DNA from: an uncultured Bacilli bacterium
Lineage (GTDB): Bacteria; Bacillota_I; Bacilli_A; RF39; UBA660
Assembly (NCBI GenBank): GCA_934101115.1
Contig: CAKOPW010000002.1
Span: forward strand, 1 to 64,000
Length of the DNA stretch: 64,000 nt
Direction: 5' to 3'
Shown: positions 41,586 to 49,639 of the stretch, one piece after another
Layout: each line of letters starts with the position of its first letter
Numbering within the stretch: position 1 is the first letter of the stretch
Made by a program: the position numbers and the translations under genes
The notes under the pieces: model-generated
What the model saw: only the letters and a program-made list of their open reading frames with translations
What the model was told of the DNA's origin: nothing
Databases searched by the model: none

Positions 41586-41954
41586 TTATCGGCTTCTTCC
41601 TTGTTTAGATCTTCTAGCAACTTCAAAATTATAACTAGAGACGGTATCCTCTAAAAATTCGTTTAGTTTCTCATTAATATCAGGTTTAGAAAAATCTATC
41701 GGTCTTGTTAAATCGAATAAAGCTTGTAATTTATTTTCCCTTAAGGCTTTTGCTATGGCGGTTTGAGGATTAAAATTTAAATATTTTGCAATTATGTATA
41801 CTTTTAATACTACATCTGGGTCACTTGCAATTAATAATCTATATTCGTTTAATTCTGTTAGGATTTCGTTAGATTTTCCATAATAAACATATGCATGAAA
41901 AAGTATACTTCTTTTTTCATTTTCGGTATATTCGTTCCAATTTTTTTTAAACAT
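41586..41954 (-). CDS. Hypothetical minus-strand protein
   Basis: A 122-residue helical protein (KKNWNEYTENEKRSILFHAYVYYGKSNEIL) with a basic tail RRSKQGRSR. An AAAGGAGA site precedes its start on the minus strand. No family is recognised. It diverges from the DUF4186 gene. Confidence 0.6.
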   Translation of the reverse strand: MFKKNWNEYTENEKRSILFHAYVYYGKSNEILTELNEYRLLIASDPDVVLKVYIIAKYLNFNPQTAIAKALRENKLQALFDLTRPIDFSKPDINEKLNEFLEDTVSSYNFEVARRSKQGRSR

Positions 41955-42014
41955 TTTGTTGTCTCCTTTATACTTATGATATTATATATTATAGCATATA
42001 TTTATGGAGGTATT

Positions 42015-42371
42015 ATGAATATTGATGATATTTTACTAAAACTATCAAAATCTAAGTTTAGAAGTAGTTTTCATTTGAAACAAAAAGACTTAGATTATAT
42101 AGAAAACAAGGGATTGGAAATTATTGAAAAGCATGCTTATGATTTTATAAGAACAAGACTTGCACCAGCAAATCCTTTAAATGATGGAAAACAAACTCCT
42201 ATGCATGGACATCCGGTTTTTGTCTCGGAACATGCTACTGCAACATGCTGCAGAGAATGTTTGTATAAATGGCATCATATAAGAAAAAATCATGAGCTAA
42301 GTGAAGAAGAAATTGATTATGTTGTTAAAGTTATTATGACTTGGATAAAAAATGAAATGACTAAACCATAA
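42015..42371 (+). CDS. DUF4186-family protein
   Basis: A 118-residue protein with HGHPVFVSEHATATCCRECLYKWHHI, a His/Cys-rich core that is conserved in DUF4186 and could bind a metal. ATG 42015 follows ATGGAGG; the longer reading from 41895 runs through the promoter region of the divergent gene. Function unknown. Confidence 0.8.
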   Translation: MNIDDILLKLSKSKFRSSFHLKQKDLDYIENKGLEIIEKHAYDFIRTRLAPANPLNDGKQTPMHGHPVFVSEHATATCCRECLYKWHHIRKNHELSEEEIDYVVKVIMTWIKNEMTKP

Positions 42372-42446
42372 GTTGAGTTAATTCAACTAACTAGTTATTT
42401 CTTTTTTTATGTCTTTATTTTAAAGTTATCGTGAAAGGAAAAGTGT

Positions 42447-43136
42447 ATGAAAAAGAAATTTTTAACCATATTAGTTATAATTTTAACATTTATTTTAGGA
42501 GGAGTTTTAAGCTTTATCGTCTTTAAGGATGGAGGATTAAGTAAATTACCTAAACCTGAACTTACTGGTGGAGAAAGAGGAAGTCTTGGCATTGATAAAA
42601 ACATTAATGAACAAACTATAGATAAGTATTTGAATAGAAGTGATTCAGTTTATATAGATGTAAGAATGCTTAAGGATGATGCTAACTGGGAAAAAATTAA
42701 TGGAGATTCATATCTTTCTGGATTTGTTAAGGGCTTTGAAATACTACCTTATCCATATTTAGTTGATGATAGCATAAGTCCTGAACTAGAGGGTATTGTT
42801 GGAAAAGGTTATCAGGGAAAGTCTTTATTTAAAAATGTTTCTGGAAAATATGTTGCAAATTATGAAGAATCATTAAGTATTTTAGAATATTTTTTTCCAA
42901 AAGATAAATATATATTTTTGATGTGTGGCGGTGGAGGATATGCTGGCCAAACGAAGAAGCTTCTTGTATCTCTTGGATGGGATGAATCTAAAATCTATGA
43001 TGTTGGTGGTTATTGGTATTATGAGGGGGTAAATGATATTTCTGTTAAAAGAGAGGAAAGTGGTAAAGTTGTTTATGATTTTTGGAAAGCAACTTATCAT
43101 GATATAGATTTTTCTTCATTAAAAGAGGTTCAGTAG
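42447..43136 (+). CDS. Membrane-anchored rhodanese-like protein
   Basis: A 229-residue protein. Residues 5-26 form a membrane anchor. The rhodanese-like region has VYIDVRMLKDDANWEKI and the active-site loop LMCGGGGYAG, with Cys as the expected sulfur carrier. It is exported, which is less common than the cytoplasmic form. It overlaps the next, thioredoxin-like lipoprotein gene by one base; both may handle sulfur or disulfides outside the membrane. Confidence 0.75.
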   Translation: MKKKFLTILVIILTFILGGVLSFIVFKDGGLSKLPKPELTGGERGSLGIDKNINEQTIDKYLNRSDSVYIDVRMLKDDANWEKINGDSYLSGFVKGFEILPYPYLVDDSISPELEGIVGKGYQGKSLFKNVSGKYVANYEESLSILEYFFPKDKYIFLMCGGGGYAGQTKKLLVSLGWDESKIYDVGGYWYYEGVNDISVKREESGKVVYDFWKATYHDIDFSSLKEVQ

Positions 43137-43582
43137 TGAAAAAATTTATTTTACTTATTTTATTTACATTATCTATGACCGGCTGTGTTAAAGAAAATAG
43201 CAAATTTTATTTAAATGATGAATACTATAATGCTGGAAAGTTAGTTGATATAGATAATAAAGAATTGACAAGTATGATTGAATCAAATAATTCTGTTATA
43301 TTGTTTACTTATAATCCTTATTGTAATTTTAAGGTATCATGTGAAAGCATTGTAGAAGAATTTTCTAAAGGCAATAATATAACTGTTTTTAAAATTTCTT
43401 TTGAGGATTTTAAAAATACTAAACTATATAATACTGTAAAGTATGCTCCGTCAATAATTTTAGTAAATAACGGAAAAATAAAAACTTATTTAGACCCGAA
43501 TAAAGATGAAGACTCGATAAAATATCAAGATGCAAAAGCATTAAAAAATTATATTGAAATGTATATAGATATAAAAAAATAA
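43136..43582 (+). CDS. Thioredoxin-fold-like lipoprotein
   Basis: A 148-residue lipoprotein with GTG start and lipobox MTGC. The region NSVILFTYNPYCNFKVSCESIVEEF followed by YAPSIILVNNGKI (a cis-Pro-like loop) fits a thioredoxin fold. The active site CNFKVSC has five residues between the Cys, not the usual CxxC, so redox activity is uncertain. Confidence 0.65.
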   Translation: MKKFILLILFTLSMTGCVKENSKFYLNDEYYNAGKLVDIDNKELTSMIESNNSVILFTYNPYCNFKVSCESIVEEFSKGNNITVFKISFEDFKNTKLYNTVKYAPSIILVNNGKIKTYLDPNKDEDSIKYQDAKALKNYIEMYIDIKK

Positions 43583-43601
43583 TTATAAGTTTTTCTATTT
43601 A

Positions 43602-43610
43602 TGTTATACT
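43602..43610 (+). promoter_or_regulatory. Extended -10 promoter for the DUF362 gene
   Basis: TGTTATACT, 26 bases before the ATG. Confidence 0.55.
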
Positions 43611-43636
43611 AAATATGTAGATAGGAAGGTGCATTT

Positions 43637-44518
43637 ATGGAAAAATCAAAAGTATATTTTACTAAAGAAATCACACCAGAATCTTTAGTTAATATCTATA
43701 AACATTTAGGAATTGAACTTAAAGGAAATGTAGCAGTTAAACTTCATTCTGGTGAAGATGGAAATCAAAACTATGTAAAACCAGAATTTGTAAAAAACAT
43801 TATTGATTATGTTGGTGGTACTGTTGTTGAATGTAATACAGCATATGGTGGCGCTAGAAATGAAACAGAAAAGCATAAAAAATTAATAGAAAAACATGGA
43901 TGGAATAAATATTTTAATGTTGATATTATGGATAGTAATGGATACATTAAATTTGATGTACCAAATGGTAAGATTATAAAAGAAAACTATGTTGGAGCAT
44001 CAATTAATAATTATGATTCTATGTTGGTGTTATCTCACTTCAAAGGACATCCAATGGGTGGATATGGTGGAGCTTTAAAACAACTTTCAATAGGAGTTGC
44101 TTCTAGTGAAGGTAAAGCATTTATTCATTCTGCTGGAAAGGTTATGGATCAAAAAGTTTTATGGGATAATATTCCTGAGCAAGATTTATTCTTAGAGAGT
44201 ATGGCTGATGCTGCAAGTTCTGTTCATAATCATTTTGCTGGAAATATTGCATATATCAATATGATGGTTAATATGAGTGTTGACTGTGATTGTTGTGCTA
44301 AAGCCGAAGATCCTTGTATGAAAGATATCGGTATTCTTGCTTCTCTAGATCCAATTGCAATAGATCAAGCATGTATTGATTTAGTTACAAATTCAGATGA
44401 TCCAGGTAGAGATCATTTGCTTGAAAGAATTAATTCAAGACATGGAATTCATACAATTGAAGCTGCTAGTGAACTTGAATTCGGTAATCGTGAATACGAG
44501 CTTATAAATATAGACTGA
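43637..44518 (+). CDS. DUF362-family protein
   Basis: A 293-residue protein with VAVKLHSGEDGNQNYVKPEFV, ECNTAYGG, LVLSHFKGHPMGGYGGALK and a Cys cluster SVDCDCCAKAEDPC that may hold a metal centre. It lacks the ferredoxin domain found in many DUF362 proteins. GGAAGGTG precedes the ATG. The biochemical role is unknown. Confidence 0.85.
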   Translation: MEKSKVYFTKEITPESLVNIYKHLGIELKGNVAVKLHSGEDGNQNYVKPEFVKNIIDYVGGTVVECNTAYGGARNETEKHKKLIEKHGWNKYFNVDIMDSNGYIKFDVPNGKIIKENYVGASINNYDSMLVLSHFKGHPMGGYGGALKQLSIGVASSEGKAFIHSAGKVMDQKVLWDNIPEQDLFLESMADAASSVHNHFAGNIAYINMMVNMSVDCDCCAKAEDPCMKDIGILASLDPIAIDQACIDLVTNSDDPGRDHLLERINSRHGIHTIEAASELEFGNREYELINID

Positions 44519-44529
44519 TTTTTTATTTT

Positions 44530-44563
44530 GAAAGGCGATAGTTTTATTACCTTTCTTTTTTTT
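44530..44563 (+). terminator. Terminator after the DUF362 gene
   Basis: GAAAGG (44530-44535) and CCTTTC (44550-44555), extended by partial pairing in the loop, then eight T. Confidence 0.7.
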
Positions 44564-44594
44564 GTCAAATTTTTTAATGATTATGCATATACTA

Positions 44595-44650
44595 TTGACA
44601 GTTGAATAATTATTCAACTATAATATTGTTAGTTGAGCAAGTATTCAACT
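44595..44650 (+). promoter_or_regulatory. Promoter with two ArsR/SmtB-type operators
   Basis: -35 TTGACA (44595-44600), 18 bases, -10 TATAAT (44619-44624). The perfect palindrome AGTTGAATAATTATTCAACT (44600-44619) fills the spacer, and an imperfect copy (AGTTGAGCAA/GTATTCAACT) lies at 44631-44650, 31 bases downstream, about three helical turns. Binding of the following repressor would block RNA polymerase. Confidence 0.85.
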
Positions 44651-44662
44651 ATGGAGGTGCAT

Positions 44663-45031
44663 ATGAAAACAGCAGAAGTGTGTGATTGTAATGTTATACA
44701 TGAAAATGTAGTAGAAGATGTTAAATCTAAAATGCTTGATAACGAATTTATTTCTGAGATATCAACATTTTTTAAAATATTGGGTGATAATACTAGAGTT
44801 AAAATTCTTTTTGCTCTTGATCATAATGAAATGTGTGTTTGTGATATAGCAAATGTTTTAAATATGACAAAGTCATCAATATCACATCAATTAAGTTATT
44901 TGAAAGATTTAAATATTGTTAAATCGAGAAAGAATGGTAAAGAGGTTTATTATTCTTTAGATGATGAACATGTAAAAGAGGTATTTGAAGTGGCTATATC
45001 TCATATTGAACATAAAAGGAGTATGTTATGA
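44663..45031 (+). CDS. ArsR/SmtB-family metal-responsive repressor (CadC-like)
   Basis: A 122-residue winged-helix repressor. The N-terminal VCDCN and the helix motif MCVCDIANVLNMTKSSISHQLSYL supply Cys ligands like the Cd/Pb/Zn site of CadC. The recognition helix is TKSSISHQLSYLKD. Metal binding would release it from the operators upstream. ATG 44663 follows ATGGAGGTG. Its stop overlaps the transporter start (ATGA). Confidence 0.88.
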   Translation: MKTAEVCDCNVIHENVVEDVKSKMLDNEFISEISTFFKILGDNTRVKILFALDHNEMCVCDIANVLNMTKSSISHQLSYLKDLNIVKSRKNGKEVYYSLDDEHVKEVFEVAISHIEHKRSML

Positions 45032-47043
45032 AAAAGTATAAATATGTTATAAATAATCTTGATTGTGCCAACTGCGCTCGTGAAATTGAAGAATATATGA
45101 ACTCTTTGGATGATTTTAAGAATGTGGTTGTTAACTTTAATACATCAAGAGTTATATTTGAAAGTGATAAATGTTTTTCTTTAGATGAACTAAATAAAAT
45201 AGTTTCATCGGTTGAAGATGAAGCATATTTAACTTTGAATGAAGAGAATGCTAAAGAATATCATTTAAGTGTTTTAATAATTGCAATATTACTTAGTTTA
45301 GTGGCTTATATTTTTAAAACTCCTAAATGGTTAAGTTATAGTTTTTATATAATCAGTTATGTTTTACTTTTATATAAAATAGCTTTTTCTGCAATAAAGA
45401 TGTTAATAAAAAATCATACTTTAAATGAATATGCTTTGATAACTATATCATGTTTAGGTGCTTTCTTTATTGGAGATATTATGGAAGGAATAATGGTTGT
45501 TTCTCTTTATACGATTGGTAAAATTTTAGAAGAAAAGGCAATTAATAATTCCCGAAAATCAATTAAAGATTTGATTGATATAAAACAAAGCTATGCTAAT
45601 GTTTTAATAGATGATGAAGTAAAAGAAGTAGCAGTAGAAGATGTTAAAATTGATGATATTATGGTTGTTAAGAGTGGAGAAAAAGTGCCTGTAGATGGAA
45701 TTATTATTGATGGCAAAACAAACATCGACACATCATCTTTAACTGGTGAATCAGAATTTTCAAGCGTTTCAGAAAGTGATGAAATATTATCGGGATCAAT
45801 TAATATGGGTGATGTGATAAAAGTAAAAGCTACAAAGACTTATTCAGATTCGACAGTTTATAAAATTCTAGAATTATTAGAAAGTGCAACTGATAAAAAA
45901 ACTAAAACAGAAACAATTGTGGCACGTGTTAGTAAAATATATACACCAGTAATCTTACTTTTAGCTATTTTAATAATTGTACTTTTACCACTTGCTCATG
46001 TAAGTTTCTCCGAGGCTTTGTATAGAGGACTTACATTCTTAGTAATTTCTTGTCCTTGTGCAATTGCTATATCAGTTCCACTTTCATACTTTACAGGAAT
46101 AGGTATTAGCAGTAAAAATGGTATATTAATTAAAGGAAGTAATTATTTAGATAATATAAGTAATGCTAAAAATATTATATTTGATAAAACCGGAACAATT
46201 ACTGATGGTACTTTTGAAGTAAAAGAAATAAAAATCCTTGATAATAATTATACTTATGAAGAAATTGTGGATATATTAGTTTCTGGAGAAGCAAATTCAA
46301 ATCATCCAATAGCTAAATCTTTCATGAAGCTTTCAAATAAACGTAAGGGTAAAATTACTAACTTTAAAGAAATAAGTGGTTCAGGAATAAGTTTTGATTA
46401 CAAGGGTAAACATATTAATATTGGTAATAAAAAATTATGTGATTGTGAATATTCATCAACAATACATTTAAACATTGATGGAAAGCACGTTGCATCTATT
46501 ATGATTGATGATGGAATTAAAGATAAAGCTGAGGATGTAGTAAGGTATTTTAATAAGTTAGGTATTAATACTTATATGTTTACTGGAGATAGAAGTGAAA
46601 CGGCGTTATTTATTGGAAAACGTGTTGGTATTAAAACAATTAAATCAGAAATGCTTCCAACGGATAAGTTTTTAGAATATGAAAATGTTGAAAAGACAGG
46701 TACAACTATTTTTATAGGTGATGGTATAAATGATGCTCCAGTTTTAAAAAGAGCAAATATTGGTATTTCACTTGGATCAATTGGTTCAGATTCAGCTATT
46801 GAAGCAAGTGACATTGTTTTAATGAGTGATGATTTGACTAAGTTAGTAACAATATTTGAAATTTCTAAATATACTAAAAAAATCATTAAACAAAATTTAA
46901 TATTTGCTTGTCTTGTAAAACTTTTAATATTGTTATTGAGTGTTTTTGGATTTGCTAATATGTGGATGGCAGTATTTGCTGATACTGGAGTTACCCTTTT
47001 AACTATTTTAAATACACTTAGAATTATGAGAAAAAAATACTAG
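45028..47043 (+). CDS. P1B-type metal-exporting ATPase (CadA/ZntA-like)
   Basis: A 671-residue heavy-metal pump. An N-terminal HMA domain (residues 1-70) has NNLDCANCAREIEEY. Then come the transmembrane CPC motif in SCPCAIAISVP, the phosphorylation motif DKTGTITDG, the SEHP-like ANSNHPIAKS, and the hinge GDGINDAPVLK. CPC with this regulator predicts Zn, Cd or Pb export. It is coupled to the ArsR gene by a 4-base overlap. The pump is of usual length and intact. Confidence 0.92.
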   Translation: MKKYKYVINNLDCANCAREIEEYMNSLDDFKNVVVNFNTSRVIFESDKCFSLDELNKIVSSVEDEAYLTLNEENAKEYHLSVLIIAILLSLVAYIFKTPKWLSYSFYIISYVLLLYKIAFSAIKMLIKNHTLNEYALITISCLGAFFIGDIMEGIMVVSLYTIGKILEEKAINNSRKSIKDLIDIKQSYANVLIDDEVKEVAVEDVKIDDIMVVKSGEKVPVDGIIIDGKTNIDTSSLTGESEFSSVSESDEILSGSINMGDVIKVKATKTYSDSTVYKILELLESATDKKTKTETIVARVSKIYTPVILLLAILIIVLLPLAHVSFSEALYRGLTFLVISCPCAIAISVPLSYFTGIGISSKNGILIKGSNYLDNISNAKNIIFDKTGTITDGTFEVKEIKILDNNYTYEEIVDILVSGEANSNHPIAKSFMKLSNKRKGKITNFKEISGSGISFDYKGKHINIGNKKLCDCEYSSTIHLNIDGKHVASIMIDDGIKDKAEDVVRYFNKLGINTYMFTGDRSETALFIGKRVGIKTIKSEMLPTDKFLEYENVEKTGTTIFIGDGINDAPVLKRANIGISLGSIGSDSAIEASDIVLMSDDLTKLVTIFEISKYTKKIIKQNLIFACLVKLLILLLSVFGFANMWMAVFADTGVTLLTILNTLRIMRKKY

Positions 47044-47058
47044 ATTTAGTATTTTTTT
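47031..47058 (+). terminator. Terminator of the metal-export operon
   Basis: AAAATACT (47034-47041), loop AGATTT, AGTATTTT (47048-47055), extended by A/T pairs and T run; overlaps the stop codon. Confidence 0.75.
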
Positions 47059-47083
47059 TGATATTATATAGATGGTGATAAAA

Positions 47084-47980
47084 ATGCAAGTTATTAGTTT
47101 TGGTGATCTCTATTGTGATTATTATATAAAAAATGGTAAAGATATATATGTAAGTGGTGGAAAAAGTGATGCTAATATTCTTGTTAATTTGAGTCGTTAT
47201 TTCAAGTGTGCTTATTTTGGAGTATGTGGAAATGATTCAGAAGGAAATATAGCCATTTCAAGCTTAAAAGATGTTGGAATAGAAACACATATTAGAGAAG
47301 TTCAAGATGAAACAAAAACATTTTTTATAGATGATGGAGTTACTTCTAAAATATGTCCTTATTGTAAAAAAAGATATGGTTATAGTGGAACAAAAATGGA
47401 ACTTTCAGATATTAAAATAGAGAAAGATGATTATATTGTTGTTGATAACTTAAGAGAATTTACTCTTGATGTATTAAAAAAGTACGATAATGAAGCATTT
47501 TTAGATTTAGGAACTAATCATGATATTTTAGATTATGGCTTTGCTGAACTTACTGATTTATTAAAGGAACGTTTTTCTATTATAAGCTTAAATGAAAGAG
47601 TATATTACTATTTAAAGGATAAATTCTTAGTTGATTCATATGATTTATATGATAATTTTTCTCCAAAAATTTTGATTATAACACGTGGTAAAAGAGGATG
47701 TGATGTTATCTATAATGATAAATTTTTGAAGAAAACTATTGAAGAGCCAACACGTGAAGTTGATGACTCAGGAGCAGGAGATGCATTTATTTCTGAGTTT
47801 ATTAGAACATATATAGAGGAAAAAGAAATTGATGATAAAATGATCAGTAAATCAATTATTAGAGCTATAACTAATTCAAGTAAATGTGTTAAAAGTTTAG
47901 GTGCTAGGGGACATATTATTAGACCATACAAAGTTACTTCTTATGAAAAATGTATATGTCGTTCTATTGATGTTAAATAA
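47084..47980 (+). CDS. PfkB-family carbohydrate kinase with an embedded CxxC motif
   Basis: A 298-residue kinase opening MQVISFGDLYCDYYI, with VSGGKSDANILVNLSRYF and the PfkB signature VDDSGAGDAFISEFIRTYI. An insertion ICPYCKKRYGYSG carries a CxxC pair; two more Cys near the end (CICRS) might complete a metal site. ATG 47084 follows GGTGAT. The substrate is unknown. Confidence 0.82.
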   Translation: MQVISFGDLYCDYYIKNGKDIYVSGGKSDANILVNLSRYFKCAYFGVCGNDSEGNIAISSLKDVGIETHIREVQDETKTFFIDDGVTSKICPYCKKRYGYSGTKMELSDIKIEKDDYIVVDNLREFTLDVLKKYDNEAFLDLGTNHDILDYGFAELTDLLKERFSIISLNERVYYYLKDKFLVDSYDLYDNFSPKILIITRGKRGCDVIYNDKFLKKTIEEPTREVDDSGAGDAFISEFIRTYIEEKEIDDKMISKSIIRAITNSSKCVKSLGARGHIIRPYKVTSYEKCICRSIDVK

Positions 47981-48015
47981 TTCATAGTGTATAATAATGA
48001 TACTTGGTGATGTAT

Positions 48016-49563
48016 ATGATAGATTTATTAAAAAATAAGAATGTTAAAAACTGTTTGTTGACAATTCTTCTTAAAAGTACAATTTATTTTTGTTGGTATC
48101 TTTTCGCAGTAGTTTTTTCTATATTTATATACGATTATTTATCAGATACTAAGATATTTGTTTGTCTTATATTTATCTGTGTAATATATCTATTTAGAAA
48201 TATATTTAAATATTTACATAATAAGGATGCTTCCAATAATTATCAAAATTTTAAACATTCAATTGAACTTAATTATTTTTCTAAAATCGAAAAATCAAAT
48301 CTTTATTTAAATGATGTAGAACTTAAAAATGTTGGAAAAATGATTCTTGATTTTTCTTATAGGGCGACTAAAACTTTATTTGATATTGGAGAAGTGGTTA
48401 TTCCTTTAATTTTAGGTTTAATAATTCTATATCACAGATTATTTCAAGTTAATTTTATTATATCTATTTTAAGTATAATTTATCTTATTTTTTTAGTAGT
48501 AGTGCGTTATAAAAGAATAGATGTTATAAATATTCATAATTATAATGATTTATTAAATAATTTCATTAATAACTTTAATACAATAAGAAAACTCAGAATA
48601 TTTGATTTTTGTTTAAAAAAGTTGGATGAAAATAAGGATAATGATATGCTTATTTTAAATAAATCTAATGATGAAAATGATATAAAGTTTTCCAATGGTA
48701 TGATTTTATATATGTTAATAATTTTACTGATAATTTTCTTTAGTATAAAAAATAATGTTACTAGAGTTGGTTTATTTATCTTTGTCATTGTAATAATGAT
48801 AAAACTTCAAAATTTATTATATGATTTACCTTATACAATTAAAAACTATTTATATATAAATAAAAATAAAGATAATATAGATAAAAAATATGCTAAAAGA
48901 CTAAATATGAAATATATTTCTAATTTTAAAAGTGTTGAGATTAAAGATGCAGAGGTTGATTATAAGTCAAGTAATGTTATAATACATATTCCTTCATTTG
49001 AACTTTTAAAAGGAGAAAGTGTTGGAATACTTGGTAAATCTGGTCAAGGTAAATCAACCGTTTTAAATGTTTTAAGTGGTTATTTGCCAATGGATAAGGG
49101 AAGTATTTTAGTTGATTCAAAAGAAACTAAAAATGTTATGGATGTTGTTTATTTATCAAAAGATGTTAATCTTTTGGATCTTTCTTTAAGAGATAATATC
49201 AGTTTAGGTAAAAAAGTAAGTGACGAAAAAATATTGGAATACATTGAAGAGATTGGGCTTAAGGATTGGTTTATGTCTTTGGACAATGGACTAGATACAA
49301 TTATTACTAACGTAAGTGATGTCGTTCTTCGTAGTATCAATATTATAAGGGCAATTGTTCTTGATAAGAATGTATATTTTTTTGATGAAATAACTTTAGG
49401 AATGAATCTTGATGGTGAAAAGAAAGTTGTTGCTATGCTAAAAAAATATTTTAAAGATAAAACATTTATTATTATTTCAGATAGACCGATTTTGAATAAT
49501 ATATGTAATAAACATTATTTCATAAAAAATCATACATTGCTTGAAAAAGAATCTCTTTTATAG
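48016..49563 (+). CDS. Degenerate ABC transporter (TM domain fused to NBD) with altered signature and H-loop
   Basis: A 515-residue half-transporter. About five or six TM helices fill residues 1-275, and the nucleotide-binding domain follows. Walker A is GILGKSGQGKST and Walker B YFFDEIT, but the LSGGQ signature region reads NVSDVVLRSINIIRAI and the H-loop His is replaced (IIISDRP). The protein may bind ATP but is unlikely to hydrolyse it alone, so it may be a regulatory or structural half. ATG 48016 follows TTGGTGAT. No partner gene overlaps it. Confidence 0.75.
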   Translation: MIDLLKNKNVKNCLLTILLKSTIYFCWYLFAVVFSIFIYDYLSDTKIFVCLIFICVIYLFRNIFKYLHNKDASNNYQNFKHSIELNYFSKIEKSNLYLNDVELKNVGKMILDFSYRATKTLFDIGEVVIPLILGLIILYHRLFQVNFIISILSIIYLIFLVVVRYKRIDVINIHNYNDLLNNFINNFNTIRKLRIFDFCLKKLDENKDNDMLILNKSNDENDIKFSNGMILYMLIILLIIFFSIKNNVTRVGLFIFVIVIMIKLQNLLYDLPYTIKNYLYINKNKDNIDKKYAKRLNMKYISNFKSVEIKDAEVDYKSSNVIIHIPSFELLKGESVGILGKSGQGKSTVLNVLSGYLPMDKGSILVDSKETKNVMDVVYLSKDVNLLDLSLRDNISLGKKVSDEKILEYIEEIGLKDWFMSLDNGLDTIITNVSDVVLRSINIIRAIVLDKNVYFFDEITLGMNLDGEKKVVAMLKKYFKDKTFIIISDRPILNNICNKHYFIKNHTLLEKESLL

Positions 49564-49573
49564 GTTCTTTTTC
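49543..49573 (+). terminator. Terminator after the degenerate ABC gene
   Basis: GAAAAAGAATC (49543-49553) and GGTTCTTTTTC (49563-49573) form 11 pairs including one G-U. Confidence 0.75.
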
Positions 49574-49639
49574 TTATTAAATTCATAAATGTTTGATAAA
49601 ATAAAAAATAGTTAAATTAAATAAAGAAAGGAAGTTTAT

